From positions 1 through 64,000 of the forward strand of contig JAAYSZ010000028.1 of NCBI GenBank assembly GCA_012523895.1: DNA of 64,000 nt, in the 5' to 3' direction. The DNA is from Erysipelotrichaceae bacterium. Its GTDB lineage: Bacteria; Bacillota_I; Bacilli_A; Erysipelotrichales; Erysipelotrichaceae. Of the stretch, positions 9,489 to 17,789 are shown one piece after another. Each line of letters starts with the position of its first letter. The stretch's first letter is position 1. Both the position numbers and the translations under genes were made by a program. A model generated the notes under the pieces. That model did not search any database. It was not told the DNA's origin and worked only from the letters and a program-made list of their open reading frames with translations.

Positions 9489-10375
9489 AAAAAGTATTAA
9501 TTATTGTAGGTCCTACAGGGGTTGGAAAAACTGAATTTTCTTTAAAGATAGCTAAAAAGTATAATTTAGATATTATTAGTGGAGATTCAATTCAGGTTTA
9601 TAAAGGATTAGATATTGGTAGTGCAAAGATTAAAGATACTCAAGGTATAGTTCATTATGGAATAGATATATTAGAGAATACTGAAAAATATAGTGTTGTT
9701 GATTTTCAAAATCTTGCAAGAAATATAATAGATAATAATGATGTTTCTATGATTGTAGGAGGAACAGGTTTTTATATTAAAGCTTGTATATATGATTATG
9801 AGTTTGTTGAAGAAGATTTAGACGATGCTGTTTATGATGAATATAAAGATAAAACTAATGAAGAGTTATATGAATTATTAAAAGAAATTGATTATGAATC
9901 TAGTAAAAAAATACATGTGAATAATAGAAAAAGAATAATTAGAGCTTTAATTATTAGCAAACAAGGGATTAGTAAATCTGAAATAGAGAAAAAACAGAAA
10001 AAAGAATTGATTTATGATGCATATATCGTTGGGTGTACAATGGATAGAAAAACTCTCTATGAAAGAATAAACAAAAGAGTTTTATTAATGATAGAAGAAG
10101 GCTTAGAAAATGAGGTTAAACTATTACTAGATAGTGGTTTAAGTTTTGATGATTTATCAATGCAAGGAATAGGGTATAAAGAGTGGAAAGAATATTTTAG
10201 TGGTGATATTGATAAAGATGAAGTTATTAGACTAATTCAAAGAAACTCTAGGAATTTTGCGAAAAGACAATATACTTGGTTTAACAATCAGATGGATGTT
10301 AATTGGGTTAATATGCTAGATGAAGATGAAATTAAAGATATTTTAAAAAGGATAGATAAATGGATAAAAGATTAG
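9485..10375 (+). CDS. miaA: tRNA dimethylallyltransferase MiaA
   Basis: Adds a dimethylallyl group to N6 of A37 in tRNAs that read U-starting codons. P-loop GPTGVGKT (8-15), the substrate-binding DSIQVYKGLDIGSAK segment, VGGTGFYIKA and the C-terminal FAKRQYTWFNNQ are all present. At 296 residues it is normal size. It overlaps mutL by 4 bases and tcdA by 16, so the four genes are probably translated in a coupled way. miaA next to mutSL is a common arrangement in bacteria. Confidence 0.96.
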   Translation: MKKVLIIVGPTGVGKTEFSLKIAKKYNLDIISGDSIQVYKGLDIGSAKIKDTQGIVHYGIDILENTEKYSVVDFQNLARNIIDNNDVSMIVGGTGFYIKACIYDYEFVEEDLDDAVYDEYKDKTNEELYELLKEIDYESSKKIHVNNRKRIIRALIISKQGISKSEIEKKQKKELIYDAYIVGCTMDRKTLYERINKRVLLMIEEGLENEVKLLLDSGLSFDDLSMQGIGYKEWKEYFSGDIDKDEVIRLIQRNSRNFAKRQYTWFNNQMDVNWVNMLDEDEIKDILKRIDKWIKD

Positions 10376-11031
10376 AAAAAGTAGAGTTATTAATAAAAAA
10401 AGAAGGAATAGAAACACTTAAAAATTCTACTGTTTTGATAATTGGAGTTGGTGGAGTAGGTTCTTATTGTGCTGAATCTCTTGCAAGAAGTGGAATAGGA
10501 AAATTAGTATTAGTTGATAAAGACATTGTTGATATTACTAATTTAAATAGACAAATACATGCGTTAGATAATACCATTGGAAAATCAAAAGTTGAAGTGA
10601 TGAAAGAGAGAATTAACTTATATAGTGATTGTGAAGTTATAATTCATAAGATTTTTTATGATAAAGATAGTAATTATATATTTGATAATGTTGACTTTGT
10701 AGTTGATGCAATTGATACAGTTAGTAGTAAAGTTGATATTATGGAATATTGTTTAGAAAATAAAATAGATTTTATATCTAGTATGGGTATGGCTAATAGA
10801 TTTGATTCTTCAAAGATTAAATATACAACTCTTGATAAAACATATAATGATCCTCTATCTAAAGCTTGTAGGAATTTAGTTAGAAAAAGAAATATTAAGG
10901 GAAAAATACCTGTTGTATTTAGTAGTGAAATTCCATTAAAACAAACACCACCTGCATCATTAATGTTTACACCTGCATCAGCTGGATTGCTTTGTGGTAG
11001 TGTTGTAGTTAGAAAATTGTTAGAAAGATAG
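10360..11031 (+). CDS. tcdA: tRNA threonylcarbamoyladenosine dehydratase (TcdA/CsdL), ThiF family
   Basis: E1-like enzyme that cyclises t6A37 to ct6A in ATP-dependent fashion. The nucleotide-binding GVGGVGSYCAESLARSG is followed by LVDKDIVDITNLNRQ, the standard ThiF/HesA/MoeB signature; the adenylating Asp lies in VVDAIDTV. Length 223 fits the short TcdA type. It overlaps miaA by 16 bases, so tRNA A37 modification genes stand together. Other ThiF-family sulphur carrier activators are possible, but no ThiS or MoaD partner is nearby. Confidence 0.88.
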   Translation: MDKRLEKVELLIKKEGIETLKNSTVLIIGVGGVGSYCAESLARSGIGKLVLVDKDIVDITNLNRQIHALDNTIGKSKVEVMKERINLYSDCEVIIHKIFYDKDSNYIFDNVDFVVDAIDTVSSKVDIMEYCLENKIDFISSMGMANRFDSSKIKYTTLDKTYNDPLSKACRNLVRKRNIKGKIPVVFSSEIPLKQTPPASLMFTPASAGLLCGSVVVRKLLER

Positions 11032-11036
11032 ACATT

Positions 11037-11071
11037 AAAATCATTTCCATAAATTTGGAAATGATTTTTTT
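11037..11071 (+). terminator. Terminator of the mutS-mutL-miaA-tcdA operon
   Basis: AATCATTTCC (11039-11048) pairs with GGAAATGATT (11057-11066) and runs into a T tract. Confidence 0.85.
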
Positions 11072-11296
11072 AAATGCCAAAGGCAAATTCCGCGTGCTAT
11101 GCGCGTGGTAACAGACCTTTTAGTGTAAAAAAAACACCAACTTTCGATAAAATAACAGTAGCCTGGCAGCTAAAGTTAAATAAAGAAAGTTGGTGAATTG
11201 TCTTGAAAGACATAAACAGTTTATCACACACAAGTTATAGATGTAAGTATCATATAGTAATCATACCAAAGTATAGAAGGATGATAGAGTTTTAGA
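11072..11296 (+). mobile_element. Left part of a degenerate IS200-type element
   Basis: After the tcdA terminator comes a GC-rich palindromic patch (about 11090-11110: CCGCG...CGCGTGG), then CACCAACTTTC (11135-11145) pairing with GAAAGTTGGTG (11185-11195) just before a transposase start. IS200 elements are known for a left-end hairpin plus a strong 5' leader stem that silences tnpA, which is what is seen. The right end and most of tnpA are missing. Confidence 0.7.
11203..11295 (+). pseudogene. Truncated IS200-type transposase TnpA
   Basis: From TTG 11203 the frame reads LKDINSLSHTSYRCKYHIV then IIPKYRRMIEF and stops at TAG 11293. This is the beginning of an IS200/IS605 Y1 transposase (typically MKD.HSLSHTKW.CKYH.VF.PKYRR). 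Only about 30 of roughly 150 residues remain; the HUH motif and catalytic Tyr are gone. It is too short for an ordinary gene call. Non-functional. Confidence 0.85.
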
Positions 11297-11334
11297 ATAT
11301 AAAAACACAGAGCCCTACTTCTGTGTTTTTATAT
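11297..11334. repeat. 15-bp inverted repeat next to the IS200 remnant
   Basis: 11297-11311 and 11320-11334 are perfect 15-base inverted repeats around an 8-base loop. The hairpin starts two bases after the transposase stop and may be a terminator or the scar that truncated the element. Confidence 0.8.
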
Positions 11335-11388
11335 CCAAAAACGAAGGAAAGAATAATGACATAACGTATATATAAATAAATTTCTACC

Positions 11389-11557
11389 TTGTTCATTTAT
11401 TCATGGTCATTATATTAGATGTATGTAAAATCTAAAGTCGGTTAAATTTTAAAGGTTTGTAAAGTTTGTTAAACATATTTTACATACCTTTTTAAAGTGG
11501 ATTTATTTAAAAATCCTTAACAATATCCACATATTTACTTAACAAAGGATTCATATA
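11389..11557 (+). promoter_or_regulatory. Promoter and structured leader of the ABC importer operon
   Basis: A possible promoter is TTGTTC (11389-11394) with TATATT (11411-11416), 16-bp spacing. The leader then has an 11-base stem GTATGTAAAAT/ATTTTACATAC (11421-11431, 11477-11487) and a second nested stem GTGGAT/ATCCAC (11497-11502, 11525-11530). I do not recognise a known riboswitch class. An alternative TATAAT lies at 11554-11559. Confidence 0.35.
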
Positions 11558-12421
11558 ATGAAAAATAGTTTAAATGAAAGGAGAATATATTTGTTTAAGT
11601 ATTTAAATTTAAAAAGATTCTATTATGCTGTTGGGAAAAAAGGTTTTATAGAGTTTATTATTTCAATTATATTCTTATTGTTTTTCTATGCTCCACTTAT
11701 TAATGCAGGAATGCTTGCATTTGCAAATCAATATTTTTATCCAGATATTTTACCTGGTGAGTGGGGATTTAAGTGGTGGGAATTTATATTGGGTAGAGAT
11801 AATCTAATTCAATCAATCTTTAATTCGTTTTTAATAGCATCACTAGTAACAATTGTTTCTTTGCTTATTTGTATTCCTGCAGCATATGCGCTAGCAAGAT
11901 TCGATTTTAAGTTTAAAGAATCAATTATGTTTTCTTATTTACTAACTAATGCATTTCCTAAGATGGGTTTATATGTTTCTATAGCTATTATTTTTTATAA
12001 ATTTAATCTTATGGGATCTTATCTAGGGGTAATTATAATACATGTAATAAATTCGATTATGTATATGGTCTGGTTGCCTATGGGAGCCTTTAGAAGCATA
12101 CATAAGCAGCAAGAAGAAGCTGCACGTGATGTTGGAGCAACCCCTCTTCAAACATTTTTTAATATAAGCTTACCGATGGCTATTCCTGGTATTGCTGTAT
12201 CATCAATATTTACATTCTTAGGTTCTATGGATGAATCTCAAGGAACATTATTAGTTGGATTTCCACAAGTAAAAACTATGGCAACTGAAATGTATGCAAT
12301 AATTATGGATTTTCCAATAACTGCAGGTGCAGTATTCTCATTATTATTAATAATTCCAAGTTTGATAATAATATTCATTTTTAGAAAGTATATTACTGCG
12401 GATGCAATACAAATTAAGTAG
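11558..12421 (+). CDS. ABC importer permease (first of two)
   Basis: Integral membrane subunit of a Type I importer with about six helices and the EAA loop EEAARDVGATPLQTFFNISLP that docks on the ATPase. The substrate is unknown; the family resembles permeases for phosphonate, thiamine, iron or polyamine importers. The ATG at 11558 has AAAGGA 8 bases upstream. A TTG at 11591 has a better SD (AAAGGAG, 11577-11583), and a TATAAT overlapping the ATG would fit the later start; the next gene also uses TTG. The protein would then be 276 residues. Confidence 0.8.
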   Translation: MKNSLNERRIYLFKYLNLKRFYYAVGKKGFIEFIISIIFLLFFYAPLINAGMLAFANQYFYPDILPGEWGFKWWEFILGRDNLIQSIFNSFLIASLVTIVSLLICIPAAYALARFDFKFKESIMFSYLLTNAFPKMGLYVSIAIIFYKFNLMGSYLGVIIIHVINSIMYMVWLPMGAFRSIHKQQEEAARDVGATPLQTFFNISLPMAIPGIAVSSIFTFLGSMDESQGTLLVGFPQVKTMATEMYAIIMDFPITAGAVFSLLLIIPSLIIIFIFRKYITADAIQIK

Positions 12422-12436
12422 AAAGGAAGATCTAAA

Positions 12437-13408
12437 TTGAGCGAAGTAAAAGTTAAAATAAAAGACCTATCCGTTATTTATGATAACGGAGATGGAGTTA
12501 GAAATATTGACTTAGATATTTATGAAAGTGAAATTCTTACATTATTAGGTCCTTCAGGTTGTGGAAAGAGCACAATATTAAGGGCAATAGGAGGATTTAA
12601 TAAGTTAACTGGTGGAGAAATAATCATAGATGGAGAAGATATTTCTCAGTTACCACCTGAAAAAAGACCAACATCTATGGTGTTTCAAAGTTATAACTTA
12701 TGGCCTCATATGACTGTATATGAAAATCTTGCGTTTGGTTTAAAGCTTAGAAAAATAAGTTCAAAAGAAATTGAATCAGAAATAAACAAAGTCCTTAAAC
12801 TATTAAAAATGGAAGGTTTTGAAGATAAATATCCTGCGCAGTTATCTGGAGGACAACAACAAAGAATTGCGATTGGAAGATCAGTACTTTTAAAACCAGC
12901 AGTTCTACTATTAGATGAGCCTTTTTCAGCACTAGATGCAAAGATAAGACATCAAATGAGAGAAGAGCTTAAGAGAATTCAATCAGAATTAAATATAAGT
13001 GTAGTGTTTGTAACACACGATCAAGAAGAAGCAATTTCAATTTCACATAGGATAGTCGTAATGGATAAAGGAAAAATAGCTCAAGTTGGAACACCAACAG
13101 AGATATATGAAGAACCTGTCAATCCTTATGTAGCTTCATTTATTGGTGAAATGAATTTTATAGATGAAGGTGACAAGTTTCTAGCATTTAGACCAGAAGA
13201 GGTTGAAATTGTTACTAATGATAGTGGTGAATACCCAGCTACTATTGAACATATTATGTTATATGGACATTATTCACAGGTTTTGTTGAGGGGAAGACAT
13301 AACATGATAAGAGCCTTTGTTCCAAAGACAAATATGGTCGATATAGAAGAACACATGAAAGTGTCGTTCAATGTTACAAAAATTAGAGAATATGAAAAGG
13401 AGATTTAA
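12437..13408 (+). CDS. ABC importer ATP-binding protein (PotA/UgpC-like)
   Basis: Drives the importer with the two permeases of this cluster. Walker A GPSGCGKST, Q-loop MVFQSYNLWPHMT, signature LSGGQQQRIAIGRS, Walker B LLLDEPFSALD and the switch His in VFVTHDQEEA are intact. The C-terminal part, from about 230, is a TOBE-type regulatory domain (FRPEEVEI). The start codon is TTG with GGAAG 7 bases before it. It abuts the lipoprotein gene with no spacer (stop 13408, ATG 13409). Confidence 0.93.
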   Translation: MSEVKVKIKDLSVIYDNGDGVRNIDLDIYESEILTLLGPSGCGKSTILRAIGGFNKLTGGEIIIDGEDISQLPPEKRPTSMVFQSYNLWPHMTVYENLAFGLKLRKISSKEIESEINKVLKLLKMEGFEDKYPAQLSGGQQQRIAIGRSVLLKPAVLLLDEPFSALDAKIRHQMREELKRIQSELNISVVFVTHDQEEAISISHRIVVMDKGKIAQVGTPTEIYEEPVNPYVASFIGEMNFIDEGDKFLAFRPEEVEIVTNDSGEYPATIEHIMLYGHYSQVLLRGRHNMIRAFVPKTNMVDIEEHMKVSFNVTKIREYEKEI

Positions 13409-14578
13409 ATGAAAAAGTTATTTAGTTTATTATTAGCAGTTTTATTGTTATTAACTATTACAGGATGTGGTTCAGGCTCAGAACCAAGTTCAAATGGTGC
13501 AACTTCTACAAGTGAAAAAGAAACAGTTACTCTATGGACTGGAGGATCTGAAAACGTTAAAAACACATGGATTAAACTTGCGGAAGAGTTTAACACAAAT
13601 TCAGAATATAAGGATAAATATATATTTAAAGTTGAACATATTTCTTCAGGTACAGGAGCAACTAGTTTACTAGATAGACTTATTGCTCAATATAAAGCAA
13701 ATGAAGAAAATGACATTTATGATATTGTTGAAGTTTCAAGTACTGAATATGTAACTTATATGCAAGAAGCAGGAAAAGACATATTTATGATTCTTGATAA
13801 ATCAAAAATTCCTAACTATTCGCATATGACTGCAAAAATGAGTCAAGGGGAAGATCAATTAGTTCCTTATAGAGGAACAACAGTAGTATTAGCTTATGAT
13901 TCAGAAGCTATTCCTAATCCTCCAAAAACAGCTGAGGAATTATATCAATGGATAAGAGAAAATCCTGGAAAATTTGCATATAACACACCTGGATCAGGTG
14001 GTGCAGGTCAATCATTTATGGTTACTTCTGTATACAATTTAATGCCTGAAGAAGCAATGACTTCAAGTGATGAAAAGTGGAAAGAAGAATGGGATAAAGG
14101 ATTTGATTTAATGAAAGAATTACATCCATATTTATATAAATCAGGTGGAAAAGTAGTATATCCTCATAAAAATCAAGGGGCTTTAGATTTACTTATTAAT
14201 AAGCAAATAGTAATGACACCTGCGTGGGTAGATATGATTATTTCTCAAATTAATCAAGGAACAATGCCTGACACTATTAAGATGACTCAATTAAAACCTG
14301 GATTTACAGGAGAACTTGCAAACCTTGCGATTCCTGCTAGTTCTAAAAAAGCTGATGCAGCACATGCAGTACTAGACTTTGTATTATCTGATGCAGCTCA
14401 AACTATTTTATTAGATGGAATGGGAGCATTCCCGGTTGTAGATATGTCTGGTATAGATTCTAAGAATGCTGAAATGTTATCAAGCTTTAAAATTGAAGAC
14501 TTTAGAGCTGCTGAAATTGGTTCTTTAAGATCAGAATTAGTTCAAAAGTGGGATGAAGAAATCGCAACACTTGAATAA
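13409..14578 (+). CDS. Extracellular solute-binding lipoprotein of the ABC importer
   Basis: Captures the substrate outside the membrane. Signal peptide with lipobox LTITGC, lipid-modified Cys20, then a Ser/Gly/Thr-rich tether. The mature part is a Type II periplasmic-binding fold starting VTLWTGGSENVKNTW. The segment WIRENPGKFAYNTP resembles YnjB-like binding proteins, whose ligand is not firmly known, so no substrate is assigned. A strong hairpin follows the stop. The downstream CehA-type hydrolase may act on the imported compound. Confidence 0.88.
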   Translation: MKKLFSLLLAVLLLLTITGCGSGSEPSSNGATSTSEKETVTLWTGGSENVKNTWIKLAEEFNTNSEYKDKYIFKVEHISSGTGATSLLDRLIAQYKANEENDIYDIVEVSSTEYVTYMQEAGKDIFMILDKSKIPNYSHMTAKMSQGEDQLVPYRGTTVVLAYDSEAIPNPPKTAEELYQWIRENPGKFAYNTPGSGGAGQSFMVTSVYNLMPEEAMTSSDEKWKEEWDKGFDLMKELHPYLYKSGGKVVYPHKNQGALDLLINKQIVMTPAWVDMIISQINQGTMPDTIKMTQLKPGFTGELANLAIPASSKKADAAHAVLDFVLSDAAQTILLDGMGAFPVVDMSGIDSKNAEMLSSFKIEDFRAAEIGSLRSELVQKWDEEIATLE

Positions 14579-14583
14579 AAAAT

Positions 14584-14605
14584 AGTCCGAATTAATTTTC
14601 GGACT
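14584..14605 (+). terminator. Intercistronic hairpin after the binding-protein gene
   Basis: AGTCCGAA (14584-14591) and TTCGGACT (14598-14605) form an 8-bp stem followed by only a short T run. Such hairpins after binding-protein genes often stabilise the upstream mRNA and lower downstream expression. Partial terminator or processing barrier. Confidence 0.65.
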
Positions 14606-14622
14606 TTAGATTAGGAGTTAAG

Positions 14623-15471
14623 ATGGAAAATAATAAGTTTAAAAATATTCTCCCATACTTGATGGTTTTACCTTCACTCTTGATTACTGTTTTATTTGTA
14701 ATGTATCCAATATTAAACTCAGTTATTAGATCTTTTAAAGTAAGTGGAGGAAGCGGATTTACATTTGATAATTATATATATTTTTTTACAAATGAAATTA
14801 TGGTTAAGAATATAACGTATACAATATTTGTAGCTTTTATGACCGTAATATTTACTATATTAGTTGCTTATCCTTTTGCAATATACGTTAGGTTTGGGGA
14901 ATCAAAAATAAGTAAGTTTTTGTATAATTTAATACTTATACCAAGATTTATTCCTGGGATGGTTGCAGTATATGCAATTAAACAAGTTATTGGAGATGCT
15001 GGTTTAATTAGTAGAATTGGAGCCTTGTTTGGTATGGATATACAACTAGGTTTTATGTATACAGAAAAAGGAATTATTTATACAAATCTATGGTTTAATA
15101 TACCTTTTGCAGTATTGATTATTGGTTCAGCATTATCAGGAATATCAAAGTATAATTTGGAAGCCGCAAAAGATGTTGGTGCTAGTAATCTAACAATATT
15201 TAATAAAATAATACTTCCTTTAAGTTATAGAGATTCTTTAGTTGCGGCAACATTTGTGTTTATGTCTAATGTTGGAGCTTTTACTACACCTTATTTAATT
15301 GGTGGTAACAGTCCTAAGATGTTAGGGGTAGTTTTAAACGATATTTTTAGTGTTTATAGAAATTATGAAAATGCGGCAGCATTATCTGTAATAATGTTTT
15401 TGATTTGTTCAATTTCTGCGGGAGCTTATATTTATACAAATATGAAAAGAAATAAATGGGAGAGTGTTTAA
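14623..15471 (+). CDS. ABC importer permease (second of two)
   Basis: Second membrane subunit, six predicted helices, with EAA-type loop LEAAKDVGASNLTIFNKIILPLS cut here as EAAKDVGASNLTIF. SD AGGAG precedes the ATG. With the permease at 11558 it would form the heterodimeric pore. The stop TAA overlaps the next start (TAATG), so it is coupled to the CehA-like N-domain gene. Confidence 0.9.
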   Translation: MENNKFKNILPYLMVLPSLLITVLFVMYPILNSVIRSFKVSGGSGFTFDNYIYFFTNEIMVKNITYTIFVAFMTVIFTILVAYPFAIYVRFGESKISKFLYNLILIPRFIPGMVAVYAIKQVIGDAGLISRIGALFGMDIQLGFMYTEKGIIYTNLWFNIPFAVLIIGSALSGISKYNLEAAKDVGASNLTIFNKIILPLSYRDSLVAATFVFMSNVGAFTTPYLIGGNSPKMLGVVLNDIFSVYRNYENAAALSVIMFLICSISAGAYIYTNMKRNKWESV

Positions 15472-15917
15472 TGATTGTATTTGATAATAAGTATAAATTT
15501 GATAAGAAAGACACATTAAAACATATTGTACTACCATTTAAGTTAAATGAAGACTTTAATAAATTGATTATTAATTTTAAATATAGTCCTAGTATTACTC
15601 CAAATAAAATTGCAAGACCTATTATTAATGAAGCTGTAGATAAATATATACCTGATGATAATAGATTTAAGGAAATGTATTGGTATATTGATAATATTCA
15701 GTTAGAAAACCTAATTACAACTTCACTATTTCATGATGGATATTATGTTGGAGGATGGCATAATAAATCAAACAATCAAAAAATCAAGATTTCTAAACTT
15801 TATTCTAGTTTAGGATATGAAAAACATAATATTACAAAAGGCCATTATAAAGTTGTTTTATCTATTCATAGTGTTAATTGTGAGGTTGAATCTAGTTTGA
15901 AAGTTGAGGTAATATAA
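15471..15917 (+). CDS. Stand-alone N-terminal beta-domain of a CehA/McbA-type metallohydrolase
   Basis: 148 residues starting MIVFDNKYKF, with SD GGGAG in the permease gene. No catalytic motif. Alternating hydrophobic strands, GYYVGGWHN near the middle and ITKGHYKVVLSIH near the end correspond to the beta-sandwich that precedes the PHP domain in CehA-like enzymes (there, GW.GG and G.W.V.L). The stop TAA touches the ATG of the next gene and both are in the same reading frame, so the pair equals a full-length CehA interrupted by one stop. I judge it a natural split because GAGG (15904-15907) provides a spaced SD for the second part; a nonsense mutation is the alternative. Confidence 0.6.
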   Translation: MIVFDNKYKFDKKDTLKHIVLPFKLNEDFNKLIINFKYSPSITPNKIARPIINEAVDKYIPDDNRFKEMYWYIDNIQLENLITTSLFHDGYYVGGWHNKSNNQKIKISKLYSSLGYEKHNITKGHYKVVLSIHSVNCEVESSLKVEVI

Positions 15918-16889
15918 ATGATTACTTATTTACCAGTAGAACTTCATACTCATACCAATCATAGTGATGGATCTTATACAGTAACTGAATTAGTTAAAAA
16001 AGCTAAAAAGTTTGGTTATAGTGCAATATTTTTGAGTGATCATAATACTATTAGTCCTTATGAAGAAGTTATAAACAAACACTTAAATAAAATATTACCT
16101 GTTTTTAAAGGTGTTGAATGGACAACATTTTATGGTCATATGGTTATTTTAGGATGTAGTGTAATGAGTGATTGGACTAAAGCTACTAAGGATAATATGG
16201 ATGAATGTATTGCAGAGATTAAAAAAGAAGAAGATGTAGTTATTGGTATTGCTCATCCTTATGCGATAGGAAATCCAATTTGTACAGGCTGTCATTGGGA
16301 GTTTACTGTAAAAAACTGGGATAATATTGATTATATTGAAATATATAATAGCGCTAATCCTCAAGATGTGTTTTGGAATGAAGATGCATATTTAATGTGG
16401 ACTAGAAAAATAAATGCTGGATATAAAATAGCATGTACAAGTGGAAGAGATTGGCATAGAGACCCAAGAGATAATGATAATATTCCATTAACTTATTTAG
16501 GTATTGATGGAGAATTAAATCAAACAAATGCTGTAAAAGCAATAAAAAAAGGAAGAGTATATACTAGTTTAGGTCCAGTTTTGGATATTAAAATAAATGT
16601 TGATGGTAATGAAGTTAATTTAGGAGATACTATAGAATCAAATAAACAGGTTGATATAAATATTAAGGTTTTAAAACCTGTGATGAATAGTCAGTTTGAT
16701 ATAGAAGTTGAATTATTAAGATTTTATAATAGTCCAAAAGATTTTATGGATATTAATATTGAATATGATGATGAAAATCAAATTAGAATTGTAAGTGAAA
16801 AAGGGTTTTTTAGATTTGAAATATTAGGACATATAAAAAACAGCAAGTTAACAAAACTAGTGGTTACTTCTCCTGTTTATGTAGAGTGA
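15918..16889 (+). CDS. PHP-domain metallohydrolase (CehA/McbA-like catalytic part)
   Basis: Metal-dependent phosphoesterase or related hydrolase. The trinuclear PHP site is complete: HTHTNHSDGS, SDHNT, KGVEW, IAHPYA and SGRDWH. Starts directly at VELHTHT with only a few residues before it, because the usual N-terminal domain is the separate preceding ORF. The last 100 residues form an extra beta domain. Position at the end of an ABC importer operon suggests it cleaves the imported substrate, possibly a phosphoester or phosphonate; this is inference. There is no signal peptide, so it acts in the cytoplasm. Confidence 0.85.
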   Translation: MITYLPVELHTHTNHSDGSYTVTELVKKAKKFGYSAIFLSDHNTISPYEEVINKHLNKILPVFKGVEWTTFYGHMVILGCSVMSDWTKATKDNMDECIAEIKKEEDVVIGIAHPYAIGNPICTGCHWEFTVKNWDNIDYIEIYNSANPQDVFWNEDAYLMWTRKINAGYKIACTSGRDWHRDPRDNDNIPLTYLGIDGELNQTNAVKAIKKGRVYTSLGPVLDIKINVDGNEVNLGDTIESNKQVDINIKVLKPVMNSQFDIEVELLRFYNSPKDFMDINIEYDDENQIRIVSEKGFFRFEILGHIKNSKLTKLVVTSPVYVE

Positions 16890-16893
16890 TATT

Positions 16894-16923
16894 TTCACAT
16901 AATTTAAAAAAATGTGTTATTAT
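16894..16923 (+). promoter_or_regulatory. Promoter of the Bax-inhibitor-1 gene
   Basis: TTCACA (16894-16899), 18-bp spacer, extended -10 TGTTATTAT (16915-16923). Confidence 0.55.
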
Positions 16924-16966
16924 ACATATTAGTCTAATAGTAAATGTTAGATGAGGAGGTATTTAT

Positions 16967-17686
16967 ATGAGTGAATTTAATACAAATCAAAATATAGTTT
17001 ATGTTGATGAAGGTGGTTTTAGACAATTCCTTACAGGTACGTTTACAAATATGGCAATTGGACTTCTAGTAAGTGCTGGAATTGCATTTATGTCATTTCA
17101 AAGTCTAATTAGTGGTGGATTTATTTATAGTTTGATTACTAGTGGTATAGGATTTTATGTTTTATTATTTGGTCAATTAGGTGTAGCTATAGCATTTAGT
17201 GCAGGTTTAAATAAATTTAATCCAATGGTTGCTAGAATACTATTTATGGTTTATAGTGCTATAACTGGAGTTACATTTGGTATTTTGCCTATTGCATATG
17301 GAGTTACAAATACATTTATGGCATTTGTGTTTACTTCTGTATTATTTGTATGTATGGCAATAATAGGAAAAACTACTAAAATTGATATTTCTAAATTTTC
17401 TGGATTATTAGTTGGTGGTTTATTTGCATTAATTATTATTAGTATAGCTTCTATGTTTATGAATTTGCCTGGATCTACTTTGTTAATTAGTTATTTGGGA
17501 GTAATTATATTCTTAGGTTTAACAGCTTGGGATGTACAAAAATTAAAAGCTTATTATTATAGTACTGAATATGATGAAGAGATGAGATCTAAGTTAAGTA
17601 TTTACGGAGCATTTCAACTTTATTTAGACTTTATTAACTTATTCTTATATATATTAAGAATATTTGGAAATAGAAGCAGAGATTAA
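16967..17686 (+). CDS. Bax inhibitor-1/YccA-family membrane protein
   Basis: Predicted seven-helix membrane protein of the BI-1/LFG/YetJ group, some members of which conduct calcium in a pH-dependent way. Length 239, a soluble N-terminus of about 25 residues, then continuous hydrophobic segments, and the family pattern GLTAWDVQKLKAYY in the last third followed by AFQLYLDFINLFLYILRIFG. Strong SD GAGGAGG. Monocistronic, with its own promoter and terminator. Confidence 0.92.
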   Translation: MSEFNTNQNIVYVDEGGFRQFLTGTFTNMAIGLLVSAGIAFMSFQSLISGGFIYSLITSGIGFYVLLFGQLGVAIAFSAGLNKFNPMVARILFMVYSAITGVTFGILPIAYGVTNTFMAFVFTSVLFVCMAIIGKTTKIDISKFSGLLVGGLFALIIISIASMFMNLPGSTLLISYLGVIIFLGLTAWDVQKLKAYYYSTEYDEEMRSKLSIYGAFQLYLDFINLFLYILRIFGNRSRD

Positions 17687-17698
17687 ATAAATATTAAA

Positions 17699-17729
17699 AA
17701 CAACTTTCAAAAACTAAAGTTGTTTTTTT
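17699..17729 (+). terminator. Terminator after the BI-1 gene
   Basis: CAACTTT (17701-17707) pairs with AAAGTTG (17716-17722), followed by seven Ts. Confidence 0.85.
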
Positions 17730-17763
17730 GTAAAATCATAAACCTTTTTAGTATAAATTATGT

Positions 17764-17772
17764 TGGTATAAT
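17764..17772 (+). promoter_or_regulatory. Extended -10 promoter
   Basis: TGGTATAAT at 17764-17772 lies 17 bases before the ATG at 17790; no good -35 is visible. Confidence 0.5.
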
Positions 17773-17789
17773 ATAGATAGGTGGTAAAT

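Noticed and set aside
15915..15920. Frameshift splitting the CehA-like gene
   Set aside because: Both parts are in the same frame; only a stop codon separates them, and the second has its own SD.
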